DNA of 20,319 nt from an uncultured Kordia sp. (GCA_913054565.1 CAJXHW010000003.1:1-20319), one strand, 5' to 3'; shown: positions 1-7,668, counted from the stretch's first letter. Translations and numbers: made by a program. Notes: generated by a model not told the origin, from the letters alone.

Positions 1-1
1 A

Positions 2-1255
2 TATATATTAAGTGTTTTACTTACGTTGTTTTTAGGTAATTTACTTATAGCTCAAGTAGCTATAGGGACAACAACACCAGATGCCAGTGCTGTATTACAA
101 ATAGACAACACAAATAGAGGACTTCTAGTACCAAGGATGAATCAGACACAAAAAAATGCTATTGTTTCACCGGTAACAGGCTTGTTAATATATCAAACTG
201 ATGGTGTAGCAGGGTTCTATTATTATAATGGTACAGTATGGGTTACTTTTGGAGGGTCAACAGGTTGGGATATTTCTGGGAATATAGGTACTATGCCTGC
301 AAGTAATATGTTAGGTACTACCGATAATCAAGATTTAAGTATTGTTGCTAATAATGCAGAAGTAGTTCGTGTTGCAGCTAATGGAAACGTAGGAATTAAT
401 GAATCCGCACCATCGGCAAGTGTTGATGTGGTTAGCCCGAATGTAGGGGCATTGATTCCTGCAATAAGAATTCAAGATGGTACTGAGGTAGCAGGTTATG
501 TGTTAACTTCAGATGCCAATGGAAATGGAATTTGGGTTGATCCAAATAGTTTTGGTGGCGGAGGTTTAGATACAGATTGGGCTTTGGCTGGAGGTGCAGC
601 TGCGCCTACCGTGACTGATCCAATTTATCGTTTAGCAAGAGTCGGATTTGGATCTACGTCTACTTCAATAAGTGGAACTGTAGATGTGAGAAACAATGGA
701 AGTAGAAACAACGCTTCTATGGGTGTTGGTTCTAGTGAATATATACGAGGTATTAATTCTTCTGACGCAGAGTTTAGTCATGCTATTGTGCCAGTTACAA
801 CTGGAAATTTAGATCTAGGTGCTAGTTGGCTTTCATGGACTAATATTTATGCTACCAATACCACAATACAAACATCAGATATTAGAAAGAAAAAAGATAT
901 ACAATCTTTAAAATATGGTATAGAAACCTTAATGAATTTAAGACCAGTGTCGTATAAATGGAAAGATGAATTTTACGGGAAGTTAAAGGTTAAAAACGAA
1001 GACAAGCGAAGAAAAATAGGATTTATAACACAAGAAGTAAATAAGGTTATCCCAGAGGTTATTGTTGATGAGCATTGGACTGCAGAAGAAGAAACTCCTA
1101 CAGTTCCTGTAAAAAAAGAAACAAAAATTATGGGAATGCGCTATTCAGATTTGTTGCCTGTAATTGTAAAAGCAACTCAAGATCAAGAATTAGCTATAGA
1201 GGCAATAAATAAAAAGCAACAAGAAATGCTACAGATGCTTAAAGAAGCAAAATAG
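2..1255 (+). CDS. Secreted tail-fiber-like protein with C-terminal S74 chaperone domain (5' partial)
   Basis: Likely exported surface protein that trimerises and trims itself. The reading frame is open to the left edge: the first codons (2-58) read YILSVLLTLFLGNLLIAQ, a signal peptide core, so the true start lies just outside the window. The TTG at 26 is an internal Leu codon, not the start. After the signal comes the Bacteroidetes module VAIGTTTP...GLLVPRM...LLIYQTD..AGFYYYNG..W. The C-terminus (about 870-1255) is an S74 intramolecular chaperone domain (TSDIRKKKDI, RKIGFITQEV, GMRYSDLLPV). It keeps a Ser (875-877) and a Lys five residues later (890-892), the family's self-cleavage dyad, and ends in a predicted coiled coil. 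In the S74 family the domain folds the upstream trimer and is then cut off. The next gene is a paralog 18 bases downstream, probably in the same operon. The biological role (adhesin, matrix or other) is not shown by the sequence. Confidence 0.85.
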   Translation, partial: YILSVLLTLFLGNLLIAQVAIGTTTPDASAVLQIDNTNRGLLVPRMNQTQKNAIVSPVTGLLIYQTDGVAGFYYYNGTVWVTFGGSTGWDISGNIGTMPASNMLGTTDNQDLSIVANNAEVVRVAANGNVGINESAPSASVDVVSPNVGALIPAIRIQDGTEVAGYVLTSDANGNGIWVDPNSFGGGGLDTDWALAGGAAAPTVTDPIYRLARVGFGSTSTSISGTVDVRNNGSRNNASMGVGSSEYIRGINSSDAEFSHAIVPVTTGNLDLGASWLSWTNIYATNTTIQTSDIRKKKDIQSLKYGIETLMNLRPVSYKWKDEFYGKLKVKNEDKRRKIGFITQEVNKVIPEVIVDEHWTAEEETPTVPVKKETKIMGMRYSDLLPVIVKATQDQELAIEAINKKQQEMLQMLKEAK

Positions 1256-1273
1256 TTTAAAACAGAATTGATC

Positions 1274-2998
1274 ATGAGATATATAGTAATATTATTTTTT
1301 AGTTTATGTAGCTTTTTGAGTATAGCTCAAGTAGGTATAGGTACAACAGCTCCTGCTAATAGTGCAGCATTACATGTGGAAAGTACCACTCAAGGAGTTC
1401 TAATTCCGCGTTTAACACAGGCTGAACGCGATGCTATTGCAAGCCCAGCAACTAGTTTATTAATTTATCAAACTGACGCTGTAGCAGGGTTTTATTATTT
1501 TGATGGAGTAATATGGAGAACTTTCGGTGCTGGCTCTGGTTGGACATTTTCAGGAAACCTAGGTACAAATGATACCGTAAATAAATTAGGAACAACTGAT
1601 AATCAAGATTTTGTTATTGGAGCCAATGGTAGTGAGGTAATGCGAGTAGCTACAACAGGTAATGTAGGGTTGAATACTACAGCACCTACTACAAAACTTC
1701 ATATAATGAGTCCGGTTGTTGTTTCTCCTAACTTATTTGATGATAGTTTTGAAGATGCTACAATTACCCCGTTTACAACAGGGGGGGATGTAAATTGGTT
1801 AACTACTACAGCTGCAGGAGAGTATAATGCAGCTAGTGGGAGTCTTGTAGCAGCTAAAAGTGGTAATATTAGTGATAATCAAATATCATGGGTTGAGTAT
1901 ACTACAACAATACCAGTTGGAGGAGCAACTCTTGAGTTTGCTTATAAAACGTCCTCTGAAACTAATTACGATAAATTGTTCTTTAAAATAGATGGGGTTA
2001 CGCAACCAAGCTCTACTTGGAGTGGCTCCATATCTTGGACAACTGTTTCCTATCCAGTCTCGGCAGGTACGCATACTTTTAGATGGGAATATGATAAAGA
2101 CGGTTCGGTTTCAAGTGGTGCTGATGAGGTATATTTAGATGATGTTAAAATAATGGAACCTGTGCCGCCAACACCACCTGTTTTACAAATTGTTGATGGT
2201 ACTGAAGGAGTAGGAAAAATGTTGGTATCTGATGCTAATGGTGTTGCTAATTGGCAAGTGGTTACTCCAGCAGGAGGAGGTGATACTGACTGGTTGTTTG
2301 CTAGTGGTAGTACTTACGCAGATCCCGTATATCATGTCGGGCCAGTAATGGTAGGGTTAAACATGGTAACGCCACATACGTTTCACCTGTGGGAAGAAGA
2401 TGCTATCTATACAAATTCAGGTACTAACGGGCAGTCCGATGTTTATGTAGGGTATTTTGAAATTCAAGATCAAAGCCCATTAGCCCCAAACCCAGGACAT
2501 TTTACATTTGATAATATTAATAATGTTTTACCAGTAACCTCAGACGCCTACAGCTTAGGGTCATCTGCAAGAATGTGGAAAGATGTGTTTACAGGAGGAG
2601 GTGTGTTAACATCATCAGATCGTAATTTAAAAGAAGATATTAAGCCAATAGCGTATGGATTAAATGAACTGTTGCAGTTAAAAACAATTTCATATACATG
2701 GAAAGAAGATAAAATTGCTGATTTTTTAATTCCTGAAGCACAAAAAGAACGAAAAATAGGTTTTGTAGCACAAGAATTATTACAAATTATACCAGAAGTT
2801 ATTGTAACCCATCAATGGAAAGAATATGAAGAAAACCCTGGTGTTTTGGTAAAAGAAGAGAATGATTTTTTAGGTGTGCGTTATAACGATTTAATACCAG
2901 TTGCAATAAAAGCTGTACAAGAGCAGCAAGAAAAAATTGATGGTATTGAGAAATTAAATGCTGAAATAAGAAAGAAAATTAAAGCACTTAAAAATTGA
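1274..2998 (+). CDS. Secreted tail-fiber-like protein with jelly-roll-like insert and S74 chaperone domain
   Basis: Paralog of the preceding gene, 574 residues from the ATG at 1274. The in-frame TTG at 1268 is less likely because the ATG gives a standard signal peptide, MRYIVILFFSLCSFLSIAQ. The mature N-terminus repeats the VGIGTTAP...LIPRLTQ...LLIYQTD..AGFYYFDG module and the GTTDNQD block seen in its neighbour. About residues 153-295 are an insertion absent from the neighbour. It starts NLFDDSFED and ends DEVYLDDVKI, is rich in Thr, Ser and aromatic residues, and resembles beta-sandwich (MAM/carbohydrate-binding-like) modules; this is an inference from pattern only. The C-terminus is an S74 domain with SSDRNLKEDI, in which Ser (2615-2617) and Lys five residues on (2630-2632) form the expected cleavage dyad, followed by RKIGFVAQEL and a coiled-coil end. 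There are no phage genes around it, so this is a cell-surface gene rather than a prophage fibre. Confidence 0.85.
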   Translation: MRYIVILFFSLCSFLSIAQVGIGTTAPANSAALHVESTTQGVLIPRLTQAERDAIASPATSLLIYQTDAVAGFYYFDGVIWRTFGAGSGWTFSGNLGTNDTVNKLGTTDNQDFVIGANGSEVMRVATTGNVGLNTTAPTTKLHIMSPVVVSPNLFDDSFEDATITPFTTGGDVNWLTTTAAGEYNAASGSLVAAKSGNISDNQISWVEYTTTIPVGGATLEFAYKTSSETNYDKLFFKIDGVTQPSSTWSGSISWTTVSYPVSAGTHTFRWEYDKDGSVSSGADEVYLDDVKIMEPVPPTPPVLQIVDGTEGVGKMLVSDANGVANWQVVTPAGGGDTDWLFASGSTYADPVYHVGPVMVGLNMVTPHTFHLWEEDAIYTNSGTNGQSDVYVGYFEIQDQSPLAPNPGHFTFDNINNVLPVTSDAYSLGSSARMWKDVFTGGGVLTSSDRNLKEDIKPIAYGLNELLQLKTISYTWKEDKIADFLIPEAQKERKIGFVAQELLQIIPEVIVTHQWKEYEENPGVLVKEENDFLGVRYNDLIPVAIKAVQEQQEKIDGIEKLNAEIRKKIKALKN

Positions 2999-3026
2999 AT
3001 TAGTAAACATTAAGTGTTTTTAAGGG

Positions 3027-3065
3027 AAACAGCCCAATATTTCGGGTAATTTATACGGGCTGTTT
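3027..3065 (+). terminator. Hairpin 1 in convergent intergenic region
   Basis: Perfect 9-bp inverted repeat AAACAGCCC (3027-3035) and GGGCTGTTT (3057-3065) with a 21-base loop, followed by ATTATTT. It lies 28 bases after the stop of the second S74 gene and fits a terminator for that gene, though the loop is long and the U tract poor. The loop contains ATTTCGGG, also found in the loop of the next hairpin. Confidence 0.5.
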
Positions 3066-3082
3066 ATTATTTGGGTGAAATT

Positions 3083-3115
3083 GGCCAGCATTTCGGGTTT
3101 GCTGGCCCTTTTCTT
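3083..3115 (+). terminator. Rho-independent-like terminator, convergent region
   Basis: Perfect 8-bp stem GGCCAGCA (3083-3090) and TGCTGGCC (3100-3107) with a 9-base loop, followed on the plus strand by CTTTTCTTTG. This is the stronger of the two hairpins after the S74 genes. The rest of the 2999-3189 region holds only a TTGTAC-GTT-GTACAA inverted repeat (3149-3163), about 27 bases beyond the stop of the minus-strand glycosyltransferase, which may serve its 3' end. Confidence 0.65.
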
Positions 3116-3189
3116 TGTTTAAATGTCAAACTAATTTAAATAATGGGCTTGTACGTTGTACAATATATGATAAAATTGAGAACAACAAT

Positions 3190-3897
3190 TTATTCCTTAA
3201 TGTGTTTTAAATAATAGGTACGCAACTCATCTGCAGAAGCACCACACCATTTTTTTATATAAATCATCCAAAAATGATATTGGAGTTTCCAAATTCCATT
3301 AGCTTCATAACGCCTCGCTGAAGTCGTTATCCATTCTTGAATCACAACAAACTTATTTTGTTTATAAAGTTTATTGATTAAATCATTATCTTCATAAATA
3401 GTAAACTGTTCGTTAAAACACCCTAATTCATTAAATAATTTTTTGGTAATAAACTGGCTCTGATCGCCACCTCTACAGGCACGCCAATTAAATTTGGTTA
3501 GCCAGCCAGCTAATGTTAGCCACCAATGTTTGCTATCAAATTTCATTTTAAAACAGCCTGCTTCGTTGCTATTTTCAACTTCATTAATAATTAATTGGTC
3601 AAAATACTTAGGAGGAAATGTATCAGCATGTAAGAAATATAAAATATCTCCTGTTGCATGTTGAGCCCCTACATTCATTTGTTTTGCTCTGCCTCTATCG
3701 GAGTTAAGCAATTGAACTTGTTTGTTTTTTTTAATGATTTCAGTAGTAAAACTTTGGGTGCCATCATTACTCCCGCAGTCTACAACTATAAGTTCTGAAA
3801 TATTATCTGGATTACTGTTACTTAACAAGTGTAGCAATAAACGTTTAATGTTTAGAGCTTCATTTAATGTTGGTATGATAATAGAAATTTTACTCAT
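3190..3897 (-). CDS. TIGR04283-family arsenosugar biosynthesis glycosyltransferase
   Basis: A 235-residue GT-A fold family 2 glycosyltransferase. The N-terminus ISIIIPTLNEA is the classic nucleotide-sugar-binding strand. It is followed by VVDCGSNDGT (about residues 38-48), the acceptor/nucleotide motif FLHADTFPP (about 88-96) and FKMKFD. There is no signal peptide, so it is cytoplasmic. This subfamily (also called rSAM/selenodomain-associated transferase 2) is known mainly from gene neighbourhoods with the radical SAM enzyme ArsS. The start ATG overlaps the end of the DUF547 gene by 8 bases, which indicates tight translational coupling, and this is the last gene of the minus-strand cluster. 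It probably adds a sugar or glycerol-type group to the arsenoribose intermediate; donor and acceptor cannot be read from the sequence. Confidence 0.85.
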   Translation of the reverse strand: MSKISIIIPTLNEALNIKRLLLHLLSNSNPDNISELIVVDCGSNDGTQSFTTEIIKKNKQVQLLNSDRGRAKQMNVGAQHATGDILYFLHADTFPPKYFDQLIINEVENSNEAGCFKMKFDSKHWWLTLAGWLTKFNWRACRGGDQSQFITKKLFNELGCFNEQFTIYEDNDLINKLYKQNKFVVIQEWITTSARRYEANGIWKLQYHFWMIYIKKWCGASADELRTYYLKHIKE

Positions 3898-4750
3898 TCA
3901 AATTCCAATCGTACTTTTTATAGCGAACTTTTGCGTTACTTTTAATGGTAATATCAGAATATTTATTGAGGTAGTCAGTCAATGTACCTTCTGTTTTAAA
4001 ATCTTTAGTGAACCATTGAAATATTTTAGAGACCTCGATGTTATTTTCGGAAATTGTATTCCTGCTTTTATCGTTTATAAATTGATGTGCTAAAAAATCT
4101 AATTGCTTATTTACTGTGGCTGAAGTAAATGCTTTATTCAATAATGGTGGACATGAAAAAGAAGCGCAGTTTATGCCGAAATGAATCCTAGGGTCTTTCA
4201 TTTTTCGTAAAATTTTATGTTCAATATCATTGAGTGTATACCATTTGTCATCAATAGTTATAAACCTATAATCCCAAGGGGATTTAATATCCTTAATGCT
4301 TTTTATAGGATAATTATCAATAATTAATTTAATGGTGTAAGCATTGTACACATTCATCCAGAAGGCAAGTTTGTCTTCTTTTGTCCATGAAGCATCAGGT
4401 TTTTTTTCTGATGTAAATAACAAGTATGTTTTTAATTGCTGTTTATTGGCTATAAAACCTTTGTAATTCACACGTCCATCAGCAGTAACATGTTTTTGAA
4501 GTAGCTTATTAAAAAGGGTATGGTTAAACTTTTCGGTTGTTTTTTTCTTTTTGCTTGTTTCAGGAACAATAGTTATTGCTTTTTCAGGTATAATAATAGT
4601 GCTGTCAACAGTAGTACTGTCCTTAATACTTACAGATATATTAGAAGTAGCTTCGCTTGTTTTAGGCGAAACAATTCTTTTAGAGGTACTGCATGAAAGC
4701 AAAAGTAAAGCAGCAGAGAGTAAGAAGGATGAATTTGAAATTGATGCCAT
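3890..4750 (-). CDS. DUF547 lipoprotein of the arsenosugar cluster
   Basis: A 286-residue predicted lipoprotein. The signal peptide ends in a lipobox LLSC with the lipidated Cys at residue 20, followed by a Ser/Thr/Lys-rich linker of about 60 residues. From about residue 75 it is a DUF547 domain, recognised by VTADGRVNYKGF, LAFWMNVYNAYTIKLI, IHFGINCASFSCPPLL and the C-terminal WFTKDF. The domain has no established reaction; its conserved Asn, His, Cys and Ser residues are enzyme-like. DUF547 genes are repeatedly found beside arsenosugar genes, so a role in the envelope stage of arsenolipid or arsenosugar handling is plausible, but this is inference. A 44-base gap containing a hairpin separates it from arsM; it overlaps the following glycosyltransferase by 8 bases. 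Confidence 0.85.
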   Translation of the reverse strand: MASISNSSFLLSAALLLLSCSTSKRIVSPKTSEATSNISVSIKDSTTVDSTIIIPEKAITIVPETSKKKKTTEKFNHTLFNKLLQKHVTADGRVNYKGFIANKQQLKTYLLFTSEKKPDASWTKEDKLAFWMNVYNAYTIKLIIDNYPIKSIKDIKSPWDYRFITIDDKWYTLNDIEHKILRKMKDPRIHFGINCASFSCPPLLNKAFTSATVNKQLDFLAHQFINDKSRNTISENNIEVSKIFQWFTKDFKTEGTLTDYLNKYSDITIKSNAKVRYKKYDWNLNE

Positions 4751-4761
4751 AATTTAATGTC

Positions 4762-4785
4762 AAGCCTTGCGTTTAGGCAAGGCTT
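4762..4785. terminator. Hairpin between arsM and the DUF547 gene
   Basis: Perfect 9-bp inverted repeat AAGCCTTGC (4762-4770) and GCAAGGCTT (4777-4785) with a 6-base loop. On the transcribed (minus) strand it sits 9 bases after the arsM stop and is followed by GACATTAAATT, not a run of U. It may therefore be a partial terminator, a processing site or a 3'-end stabiliser inside the operon. Confidence 0.5.
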
Positions 4786-4794
4786 TGATTTTAG

Positions 4795-5763
4795 TTAACA
4801 ACAGCCTCCACCATCATAATGAAAGGTAGACTCAGAAAAATAAATATCATCTCTGTTTAAAGCTTTCAATGCAGCTGCAGTTTTATCGCAAATTGCTAAA
4901 GGCTGATTTTTTAATAGGATATGACCTTGTTTGTCATCAAAAAAGTCTTCATCACCATAATAAATAGCTGCTTTTCCTGTAAACACACAAGGTCCATCAG
5001 CAGGCATAGGGTCTTTAATAGCCGCTACTTCAATTGATTCAATATAAATCAATTCTTCAGTAGGGTAGTTTTTAGGATCTAAAATACGGTACGGTTTTCT
5101 TGCGCGAATTTCAATAGTTCCAAAACCAGCATCGGTTAGTGCTTTTACATACTCGGCAATTGGTAAACTTCCGCTTAGGCACAAAGCACGTAAACGCTCA
5201 TCATTACGAAGTTCTTCATTCATGGGTTGCTCACAAGTAGGGTCACTCATAACCAAGCGACCATGTGGTTTTAATACACGATACATTTCAGCAATAGCCT
5301 TTTTTAAATCGTCGGTTTTGAAAATATTAAATAAACAGTTTTGGGCTGCAACATCAATTGAGTTATGATCAACAGGTAAGTTCATTGCGTCACCTTTTTT
5401 AAGATCTACAAAATCACTTTTAAACCAATCGTTTTGTTCTTCTGCAACTTTGAAATTTTTGCGAGAAGCTTCCAGCATTTCATCCACAACATCTACACCT
5501 ACAACGCCTCCTTTTTGTCGGTTAAAATATGAAAATTGTAATAATTCCATACCGCCGCCAACACCAACATATAGCATTTTTGGGTTATTGGATAAATCGC
5601 GCGCATGCACTGTAGAGCCACATCCGTAGTTCATTTCTTGCATTATTTTTGGGATTTTTAGTCCTGGCAGCTCCCATATTGGATTTGTAGTGCAACATAA
5701 ACCTACGTCTGGGGTTAGCGCAGCTTCTTTATAAACGTCATGGGTGGTTTCTAAATAACTCAT
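4795..5763 (-). CDS. arsM: Arsenosugar biosynthesis arsenite methyltransferase ArsM
   Basis: SAM-dependent methyltransferase, 322 residues, that methylates trivalent arsenic to mono- and dimethyl species. The start is taken as the ATG at 5763 (MSYLETTHDVY); the upstream in-frame TTG at 5778 adds only five residues and nearly abuts the previous gene. The SAM-binding Rossmann motif is YVGVGGGMELL (about 65-75), with the acidic GVDVVDEML after it. Candidate arsenic-binding Cys are C23-C24, C48, C143 (in QNCLFN) and C195 (in ALCLSGSLP); the last two match the positions of the catalytic Cys pair of known ArsM enzymes. The protein ends in GGGCC, two adjacent Cys just before TAA. The neighbourhood of ArsS and two TIGR0428x transferases shows that the methylated arsenic goes to sugar synthesis rather than simple volatilisation. 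It lies 15 bases downstream of the phosphorylase gene. Confidence 0.92.
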   Translation of the reverse strand: MSYLETTHDVYKEAALTPDVGLCCTTNPIWELPGLKIPKIMQEMNYGCGSTVHARDLSNNPKMLYVGVGGGMELLQFSYFNRQKGGVVGVDVVDEMLEASRKNFKVAEEQNDWFKSDFVDLKKGDAMNLPVDHNSIDVAAQNCLFNIFKTDDLKKAIAEMYRVLKPHGRLVMSDPTCEQPMNEELRNDERLRALCLSGSLPIAEYVKALTDAGFGTIEIRARKPYRILDPKNYPTEELIYIESIEVAAIKDPMPADGPCVFTGKAAIYYGDEDFFDDKQGHILLKNQPLAICDKTAAALKALNRDDIYFSESTFHYDGGGCC

Positions 5764-5778
5764 ATGTGATTTTAGCAA

Positions 5779-6594
5779 TTAAATTTGTGTTATTAATTCT
5801 TTAAAAAGGGTAATCATTTTTGGCTCTGCTTCTCCAGCAATAGCAATTATTTCTTCAATATTAACGGGTTTAAGGTTGTCAGGGTCACATTCATCAGTCA
5901 ATACAGACACTGCGGCAACTTCTAGGTTTAAGTGATTGGCTACAATAATCTCTGGTACTGTACTCATTCCAACAGCATCTGCTCCTAATAGTCCTAACAT
6001 GCGATATTCTGCTCGGGTTTCTAGTTGTGGACCAACAACACTGGCATAAACACCTTCGTGTAGTGTTATGTCGTTTTGATGCGCAATAGCTTTCAATTTT
6101 GTGTTTATATGTTTAGAGTATGGTGCTAACATATCTGTAAATTGTGCACCAAATTCTCCAACATTTGCAAAGGCAAGTGGTGAACCGCCTTGAAGGTTAA
6201 TATGATCTTCTAATAACATTAAATCTCCTTTTTTGTATGTTAAATTGATGGCTCCGGCGGCATTTGAAATCAACAGTTTTTTTATTCCTAGTCCGTGTAA
6301 TGTGCGAATACCATAAGTAACTTCCCATAAATTATAGCCTTCATATAAGTGAAATCTACCAGCCATAACAACCACCTTTTTACCTAGAAGGGTTCCGAAG
6401 ATTAATTTTCCTGAATGAAACTCAACTGTTGCTTCTGGGAAATGTGGAATGTCTGAGTAAGCTATTTCATGTTTAATGTCAATATCATTAACAATTTTTC
6501 CTAAACCTGTACCTAAAACAATACCTATTTCTGGGGTGTCAATGTTTTTGTTTTTTAGGTATGTAATGGAGTCTTGTAACTGTTGTTGTTTCAT
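5779..6594 (-). CDS. Purine-nucleoside phosphorylase family protein (PNP/MTAP type)
   Basis: A 271-residue phosphorylase of the trimeric PNP/MTAP family. These enzymes split a purine nucleoside with phosphate into free base and (deoxy)ribose-1-phosphate. Visible motifs are the phosphate-binding GTGLG (28-32), GRFHLYEGY, the SNAAGA loop, GPQLETRAE (Glu192), VGMSTVPE (Met210) and LTDECDP (Asp234). Aligned without gaps to human PNP by a constant offset of nine, Glu192 and Met210 match Glu201 and Met219. Asp234 replaces the base-recognising Asn243; MTAP also has Asp here and uses adenine nucleosides. That suits removal of adenine from the dimethylarsinoyl-5'-deoxyadenosine made by ArsS. It may also, or instead, be the cell's general salvage PNP. 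It lies between the TIGR04282 gene (23 bases upstream) and arsM (15 bases downstream). Confidence 0.9.
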   Translation of the reverse strand: MKQQQLQDSITYLKNKNIDTPEIGIVLGTGLGKIVNDIDIKHEIAYSDIPHFPEATVEFHSGKLIFGTLLGKKVVVMAGRFHLYEGYNLWEVTYGIRTLHGLGIKKLLISNAAGAINLTYKKGDLMLLEDHINLQGGSPLAFANVGEFGAQFTDMLAPYSKHINTKLKAIAHQNDITLHEGVYASVVGPQLETRAEYRMLGLLGADAVGMSTVPEIIVANHLNLEVAAVSVLTDECDPDNLKPVNIEEIIAIAGEAEPKMITLFKELITQI

Positions 6595-6617
6595 GTTAAT
6601 TTTCGCTTTTTACGTAA

Positions 6618-7223
6618 TTAGTTATTTAAATAGGGTTTAAAAGCAGTATAGTGTTTGGCGTCTTCATAAATATCAATATCGTTTAAGACTTCTAATTGTG
6701 CCACTTTTTGAGATCTCAAATCGTTTAAAGTTGTTGCTTTAACAGTATCTGTTCCCCAGTGTTTATTTTCAAATATGTTGCTTTGTAATTTTTTCATTCC
6801 TAGTAGATAATAGCCGCCATCTTGTGCTGGGCCAATAACCACATCATGGGTGTTTAATTTATCAAATGCTTCTTGAATGTGTTTAGGTTTTAAGTCGTAT
6901 AAATCACTACCAATAATGAGCACTTTTTCGTAACCTTTTTCAAAACTGTCGCTAAAGGCATTATACATGCGTTGTCCTAAGTCTATACCATGTTGTTGGT
7001 GTTTCTGATACAAGTTGTTATCCCATATATCGGTTGTTCTTACTTTCACAGAGTAGTATACAGCTTTATCACAGCTTAGTTTTTCAACTACATTAGCTGT
7101 GTGCTGTAGCAACATTTTATAAATTATTAATGCATTTTCATCACCAATTGTTTTGGCTAAGCGTGTTTTACATTTTCCTAATTTAGGATTTCGAGTGAAT
7201 ATTAAAATAAGGTTTTTAGTCAT
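6618..7223 (-). CDS. TIGR04282-family arsenosugar biosynthesis glycosyltransferase (DUF2064)
   Basis: A 201-residue nucleotidyl/glycosyltransferase-like GT-A protein of the DUF2064 family, also called rSAM/selenodomain-associated transferase 1. It starts with LILIFTRNPKLGKCKTRLA, the family's nucleotide-binding signature, and contains VLIIGSDLYDL (about 93-103) and VVIGPAQDGGYYLLGM (about 129-144), the metal and substrate regions. There is no signal peptide, so it is cytoplasmic. The start ATG overlaps the end of the rhodanese gene by 8 bases, which supports co-translation. In arsenosugar clusters this family is paired with TIGR04283 and ArsS, and it is proposed to act in attaching or activating the sugar/glycerol part; the actual reaction is not established. 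Confidence 0.87.
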   Translation of the reverse strand: MTKNLILIFTRNPKLGKCKTRLAKTIGDENALIIYKMLLQHTANVVEKLSCDKAVYYSVKVRTTDIWDNNLYQKHQQHGIDLGQRMYNAFSDSFEKGYEKVLIIGSDLYDLKPKHIQEAFDKLNTHDVVIGPAQDGGYYLLGMKKLQSNIFENKHWGTDTVKATTLNDLRSQKVAQLEVLNDIDIYEDAKHYTAFKPYLNN

Positions 7224-7668
7224 ATGTTTTTATGCCAGTAGTTAACCATTTACTCCATTTTTTATTATAAGGATGTATGTTTTTTGTAATTAAGTTAGAA
7301 GTGTTAACTACGGTATTGTTTGTGTTTATCCAATTAAAAATACCTCCATATAAATTAAACACGGTATATCCTTTTTGAATTAGTAGTTCGCCAATTTTTT
7401 CACTTCTGTATCCAATAGAGCAGTATACCACTATAGGTTTGTTTTTAGGAAAGGCTTTGTTGCTATTGAAATTGTCGAAACCTACATGAATTGAGTTTTT
7501 CAAATGACTTATTTCATATTCTTTCATTTCTCTCGTGTCAAGTATAGTATAGGTGCTGTAATTATTTTTTAATTGATGTATACTTATAAAGGGCACTGTT
7601 TTTTCAAGTGTGTTATAAAGCATAGTGTCAAAAGTAGTTTCTTGTGCAACTCCTATAACCGAGTACAA
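7216..7668 (-). CDS. Exported rhodanese-like protein of the arsenosugar cluster
   Basis: Single-domain rhodanese (sulfurtransferase fold), 150 residues from the TTG at 7668. The domain shows YTILDTREMKEYEISHL, the active-site loop CSIGYRSEKIGELL with the catalytic Cys intact, and LYGGIFNWI. The frame continues upstream of the TTG to a stop at 7705-7707 and reads IIKNLFYILIL before YSVIGVAQE, a complete signal peptide. The only candidate starts that keep the signal peptide are ATT codons at 7698 or 7695; no ATG or GTG exists in frame. The protein is thus probably exported, about 159-160 residues long, and initiated from ATT, or else the start has been damaged. It follows arsS by about 12-42 bases depending on the start, and overlaps the TIGR04282 gene by 8 bases. 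Its role is unknown; handling of thiol or sulfur in arsenic chemistry, or arsenate/thioarsenic chemistry in the envelope, is speculation. Confidence 0.8.
   Translation of the reverse strand: MYSVIGVAQETTFDTMLYNTLEKTVPFISIHQLKNNYSTYTILDTREMKEYEISHLKNSIHVGFDNFNSNKAFPKNKPIVVYCSIGYRSEKIGELLIQKGYTVFNLYGGIFNWINTNNTVVNTSNLITKNIHPYNKKWSKWLTTGIKTYD

Noticed and set aside
1886..2074. Minus-strand 62-codon frame inside the second S74 gene
   Set aside because: It is the reverse complement of a clear coding frame, with Arg/Cys/Ser-rich composition typical of shadow frames.
2..2998. Prophage or phage tail-fibre region because of the S74 domains
   Set aside because: Both genes have Sec signal peptides and the Bacteroidetes secreted N-terminal module, and no capsid, terminase, integrase or lysis gene is visible.
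3149..3163. TTGTAC-GTT-GTACAA inverted repeat as an operator
   Set aside because: It lies between two converging gene ends, far from any start codon, so a regulator site is unlikely; at most it is a weak 3'-end structure.
3722..4757. Plus-strand open frames of 123 and 68 codons opposite the glycosyltransferase and DUF547 genes
   Set aside because: They lie antisense to well-supported genes, have no recognisable domain, and start and end without relation to operon structure.
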